Shown here: positions 33,578 to 36,588 of the stretch, one piece after another
Position numbering within the stretch: position 1 is the stretch's first letter
Layout: every line of letters starts with the position of its first letter
DNA from: an uncultured Gammaproteobacteria bacterium
GTDB taxonomy: Bacteria > Pseudomonadota > Gammaproteobacteria > PS1 > Pseudothioglobaceae
Reading direction: 5' to 3'
NCBI GenBank assembly: GCA_902511025.1
Contig: CABXDP010000005.1
Coordinates: 1-36,588, forward strand
DNA length: 36,588 nucleotides
Made by a program: the position numbers and the translations under genes
Notes under the pieces: generated by a model
What the model was told of the DNA's origin: nothing
What the model saw: only the letters and a program-made list of their open reading frames with translations
The model's database searches: none

Positions 33578-34468
33578 ATGACAATTAAACACTCTTATAA
33601 AGGCTCAAATGTTGCATTAATAACTCCGATGTTTGATGATGGAGCGGTTGATTATGATGCTTTAAATAACCTCATAGACTTTCATATTGATGCTGGAACG
33701 AGCTCCATTGTTTCAGTGGGCACAACGGGTGAGTCAGCAACTGTTGGTGTTAAAGAGCATCTGAAAATCATCAAACATACAATTCAGTATTCTGGTGGAA
33801 GGATTCCTATAATTGCAGGTACAGGGGCCAATTCAACTTCAGAAGCGATTGAACTGACTCAAGAAGCCAAAAACCTCGGTGCTGATGCTTGCCTTCTTGT
33901 CACACCCTATTACAATAAACCAACCCAAGAAGGTTTATTTCAACACTTCAAGCTCATTGCTGAGAGTGTAGATATTGATCAAATTTTATATAATGTACCT
34001 GGAAGAACGGCAGTTAATATGTCTGTAGAAACAACTGTAAGGCTTTCGGAAATCTCAAATATAATTGGTATTAAGGATGCAACTGGGGATCTAAAGGTGA
34101 TTAAGGAGCTTGTTAATAATTGCCCAGAAGACTTTCTGTTGCTTACTGGAGATGATGCAACTGCAGTGGATTTTCTTATTTTAGGCGGTCATGGAGGTAT
34201 CTCTGTAACTGCTAATGTTACGCCTAAGCAGCTTCAGAAAGTTTACATGGCAGCAATTGCTGGAAACTCTAACTTAGCAAGACAAGCTAATAAAGAGTTG
34301 ACAAATCTTCATCAAAATTTGTTTGTTGAGTCCAATCCAATACCAGTTAAATGGGCTCTTCATAAAATGGGTCTGTGTCCAAAGGGAATTAGACTTCCTT
34401 TGCTAGTATTGTCCGAAGAATATAGATCTGTAATAGAAAATAATTTAAGGGAATTGAAATTGACATGA
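33578..34468 (+). CDS. dapA: 4-hydroxy-tetrahydrodipicolinate synthase
   Basis: This 296-residue TIM-barrel aldolase has the DapA set: GTTGESATV, TPYYNKPTQEGLF, Y138 in LYNVPGRTA and the Schiff-base lysine K166 in GIKDATGDL. It condenses pyruvate with aspartate semialdehyde in lysine and diaminopimelate synthesis. It has a good promoter of its own and overlaps bamC by four bases, the dapA-bamC order known from E. coli. Confidence 0.96.
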   Translation: MTIKHSYKGSNVALITPMFDDGAVDYDALNNLIDFHIDAGTSSIVSVGTTGESATVGVKEHLKIIKHTIQYSGGRIPIIAGTGANSTSEAIELTQEAKNLGADACLLVTPYYNKPTQEGLFQHFKLIAESVDIDQILYNVPGRTAVNMSVETTVRLSEISNIIGIKDATGDLKVIKELVNNCPEDFLLLTGDDATAVDFLILGGHGGISVTANVTPKQLQKVYMAAIAGNSNLARQANKELTNLHQNLFVESNPIPVKWALHKMGLCPKGIRLPLLVLSEEYRSVIENNLRELKLT

Positions 34469-35526
34469 AGAAATTAAGCTTAACTAGTATTTTAATTATT
34501 TGTCTAGCCACTTTTGGTTGCTCAAAGGTAGCAGAACCGGTTAAAAATATTAGTTTAGGGAATCGACTTATTGACTATCAAGCTGATAATCAAGTAGATA
34601 CTTTAATCATTCCGCCAGATCTTACTTCCCCTAATTTTCAGGGAGAGTATAGTGAAAAAGTTAAGTTGGAAAAAAATGAGCCTATAATTCAACTCGTAAC
34701 TAATGTTGAGGTTATGAGAGATAAGTATCGAAGATGGCTTCTCGTTGAATCAACTCCTAACGAAGTTTGGGCAATGTCAAAAGATTTTTTCCGTTCATAT
34801 GGGTTTAAAATCGAAAAAGAAAATAAAAAAATTGGTATTTTTGAAACTAATTATCTAGAAATAGAGACTGTTGTTCCAGAAAAATCACTTGGATTTATTA
34901 GAGCAGCATTATCTAAAGCTTTAAAAACCCAATATGGCCTCCCAATAGCAGATAAGTATCGTATAAGAGTTGAACCTACTGAGAATTCAAATAAAACAGA
35001 AGTTTACTTAACATTAAGTTCAATTGGTGAAGTTGCTAATGGTTCAATGAGGGTCTGGCAACCTAGAGAAAAAGATGTTGAGCTTGAAACTGAAATGCTT
35101 CTTAAATTTATGGTTTACATAGGCAGTAATAGTGAAGAGGCAGTAGAAAAGATAAATTTGGTAGATAATAAAACAGAATTAGCTCCCTCAATTGTTGAAT
35201 CAGCTAATGGGGTAGCCTCATTAACTTTCCCATTTGATAAGAAGCAATCATGGAGGTACTTAGGCTGGGCACTTGATGAGCTTAATATTGAGATTGAAGA
35301 TAGGGATAATTTTGATGGAAGTTACTTTGTCAAAATACCAAAAAATAAAGGCTTCCTTAGCAGGCTTATCTCAACTTCTTCAGATTTTGTGACCTATAAA
35401 CTTTCAGTCAAAGAAGTTGATAAGTCCTTTTCTGAAGTTATTCTGAGTGAGTTAAGCGGCCAAGATGAAGAAAAAACTATTGAGTTTAGCTATGAATTCT
35501 TTGAGAGTATTCTTACTAAATTCTAA
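34465..35526 (+). CDS. bamC: outer-membrane assembly lipoprotein BamC
   Basis: This 353-residue protein has a lipoprotein signal (SLTSILIICLATFGC) with C19 as lipidation site; the lipobox TFGC is slightly off consensus. The pattern matches BamC: an N-terminal unstructured stretch (NRLIDYQADNQVDTLIIPPDL) that in E. coli binds BamD, then two helix-grip domains (KYRRWLLVESTPNEVWAMSK and the later FDKKQSWRYLGWALDELNIE). BamC is an accessory part of the BAM complex that inserts outer-membrane proteins. The overlap with dapA supports the call. Confidence 0.87.
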   Translation: MKKLSLTSILIICLATFGCSKVAEPVKNISLGNRLIDYQADNQVDTLIIPPDLTSPNFQGEYSEKVKLEKNEPIIQLVTNVEVMRDKYRRWLLVESTPNEVWAMSKDFFRSYGFKIEKENKKIGIFETNYLEIETVVPEKSLGFIRAALSKALKTQYGLPIADKYRIRVEPTENSNKTEVYLTLSSIGEVANGSMRVWQPREKDVELETEMLLKFMVYIGSNSEEAVEKINLVDNKTELAPSIVESANGVASLTFPFDKKQSWRYLGWALDELNIEIEDRDNFDGSYFVKIPKNKGFLSRLISTSSDFVTYKLSVKEVDKSFSEVILSELSGQDEEKTIEFSYEFFESILTKF

Positions 35527-35555
35527 CTTTATGTTATGGAAGATTTAACTAAATC

Positions 35556-36588
35556 ATGCTATCAAATGATGATGTTAAATTAATTGCCAATCAGAACATA
35601 CTAGTAGATAGTCTATCAGATGATGATTTAATTGAATTTTGTTCAATAGCAAATAATAAATATAGAGCTGGACAGCCTATTATTAGTGATGAAAATTATG
35701 ACTTTATTTTCATCTCTGAGTTAGCTAAAAGATTACCTAATCATCCTTTTTTAAAACAAGTTGAGGTTGAAGTTGAAGGTTTCTCTGAAGAAAAAATCAA
35801 ACTACCAGAAAAAATGCTTTCAACTGATAAAGCCTTCACATGGCTCGAAGTTGAGAAATGGCTAGAGAGGATTTCTAAATTTTCCGAAGAAATTACATTT
35901 CCATTAGATGATATTTTAGTCAAAGGAACTGCTAAGCTTGATGGTTTTGCGGGTTATGATGATGGAGTGAAACTCTACACTCGTGGGGATGGAAACAAGG
36001 GAAGTGATATTTCAAGAGTCTTTGAAAGGGGTCTTGGAATTTTAAATGACAGTGAAAGAGGTCAAGGCCCTGGTGAGATAGTGGTTAAGAGAAGTTATTT
36101 TGAAAGTCATTTAAATAGTCACTTTGAGTATCCAAGAAACTTTCAAGCAAGTTTAATCAAGGAAAAAGAGTTAGATCACTTTGCAAATGATGCAATAAAC
36201 GCCAAGGCTGCTCTATTTGTTCCCTTTAAACAGCTTCCATTTTGGCAGGGCTCTATCAAGGAGTTTAGGAATCAGTTTGCTGAAATAGTCGTTGAATTAG
36301 AACATGGCGTAGATTTTGATATTGATGGAGTGGTTTTTGAAGTAGTCAATCCAGATTTAAAAATTCATATGGGGTCAAATCGAAAATTCCATCGCTGGCA
36401 AATTGCTTACAAAGAAAATAAAGACAAAGCTCAGGTGAGGGTTATTTCAATCACAGCGCAAGTTGGAAGGACTGGAAAAATTACTCCCGTTGCGGAGTTA
36501 GAGCCAACCCAATTGAGCGGCGCAACTATTTATAGAGCTACTGGCCATCATTATGGATTGGTTAAAGAGCAAGGCCTTGGCGCTGGAA
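35556..36588 (+). CDS. NAD-dependent DNA ligase-like protein, divergent, truncated by the window edge
   Basis: The frame is open from ATG 35556 to the window end (344 codons), so the C-terminus is missing. It has the order of LigA: an NAD-binding Ia-like start (SDENYDF), an adenylation motif KLDG with K127 (TAKLDGFAGYDDG), YTRGDGNKGSDIS, GEIVV, FDIDGVVFEV, WQIAYKEN and the OB-fold QVGRTGKITPVAELEP. It is clearly diverged: the HxxPMLSL segment reads LPEKMLSTDKAF, and the normally invariant NPRNAAAGSLRQ is YPRNFQASLIKE. It may be a second, specialised ligase beside a normal LigA elsewhere. There is a 29-base gap after bamC and no clear Shine-Dalgarno sequence. Confidence 0.75.
   Translation, partial: MLSNDDVKLIANQNILVDSLSDDDLIEFCSIANNKYRAGQPIISDENYDFIFISELAKRLPNHPFLKQVEVEVEGFSEEKIKLPEKMLSTDKAFTWLEVEKWLERISKFSEEITFPLDDILVKGTAKLDGFAGYDDGVKLYTRGDGNKGSDISRVFERGLGILNDSERGQGPGEIVVKRSYFESHLNSHFEYPRNFQASLIKEKELDHFANDAINAKAALFVPFKQLPFWQGSIKEFRNQFAEIVVELEHGVDFDIDGVVFEVVNPDLKIHMGSNRKFHRWQIAYKENKDKAQVRVISITAQVGRTGKITPVAELEPTQLSGATIYRATGHHYGLVKEQGLGAG

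Overview
The window reads as a chromosomal segment of an AT-rich gammaproteobacterium. CmoB, BioC, Hda, BamC, TrmD and the pyrH-frr pair point to that class. The compact layout (many ATGA overlaps, tiny gaps), high AT content and a methylated-amine gene set suggest a marine organism. The Thioglobus/SUP05-Arctic96BD-19 group is a plausible guess from gene content, but no marker here proves it. I see no transposase, integrase, phage gene or CRISPR array.

Left block (219-9923, + strand). This is an apparent amine-utilisation cluster. It encodes a Rieske oxygenase of the quaternary-ammonium type, a GloA-type glyoxalase, an EutQ-like cupin and an Lrp/AsnC regulator. A first GlnT/type III-like glutamine synthetase homologue follows, then the three-subunit N-methylglutamate-synthase-like set (mgsA, mgsB, mgsC), then a second glutamine synthetase homologue that is the better gmaS candidate. 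A MetX-like alpha/beta-hydrolase and a CsaA-like protein come next. The expected chemistry is demethylation or activation of a methylated amine, gamma-glutamylation, then transfer to 2-oxoglutarate to give an N-alkyl-glutamate. The N-methylglutamate dehydrogenase (mgdABCD) and an electron-transfer partner for the Rieske enzyme are absent from the window.

Middle block (9992-19932). It holds a PfkB sugar kinase, a two-gene ABC-2 exporter and a MOSC protein. On the minus strand lie bioC, a ZnuA-like metal-binding protein and cmoB. Next come two tandem genes for exported, Ala/Glu-rich coiled-coil repeat proteins. They share a 74-residue (222 bp) repeat period and a conserved two-cysteine C-terminal domain, and a strong intrinsic terminator separates them. 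frr and pyrH follow on the minus strand. The repeat-protein pair is the best candidate here for something undescribed.

Right block (20017-36588). This is mostly housekeeping: uvrA, a tandem pair of DUF3108-like exported proteins, purN and purM, a CDP-alcohol phosphatidyltransferase overlapping hda, cysG, tRNA-Leu(UAG), ccmF-ccmI, dapE, trmD, dapA and bamC. At the right edge there is a truncated, divergent NAD-dependent DNA ligase-like gene that runs off the window. cysG (siroheme) and ccmF/ccmI (c-type cytochromes) fit a respiratory organism with sulfite/sulfur or cytochrome-based electron transport.
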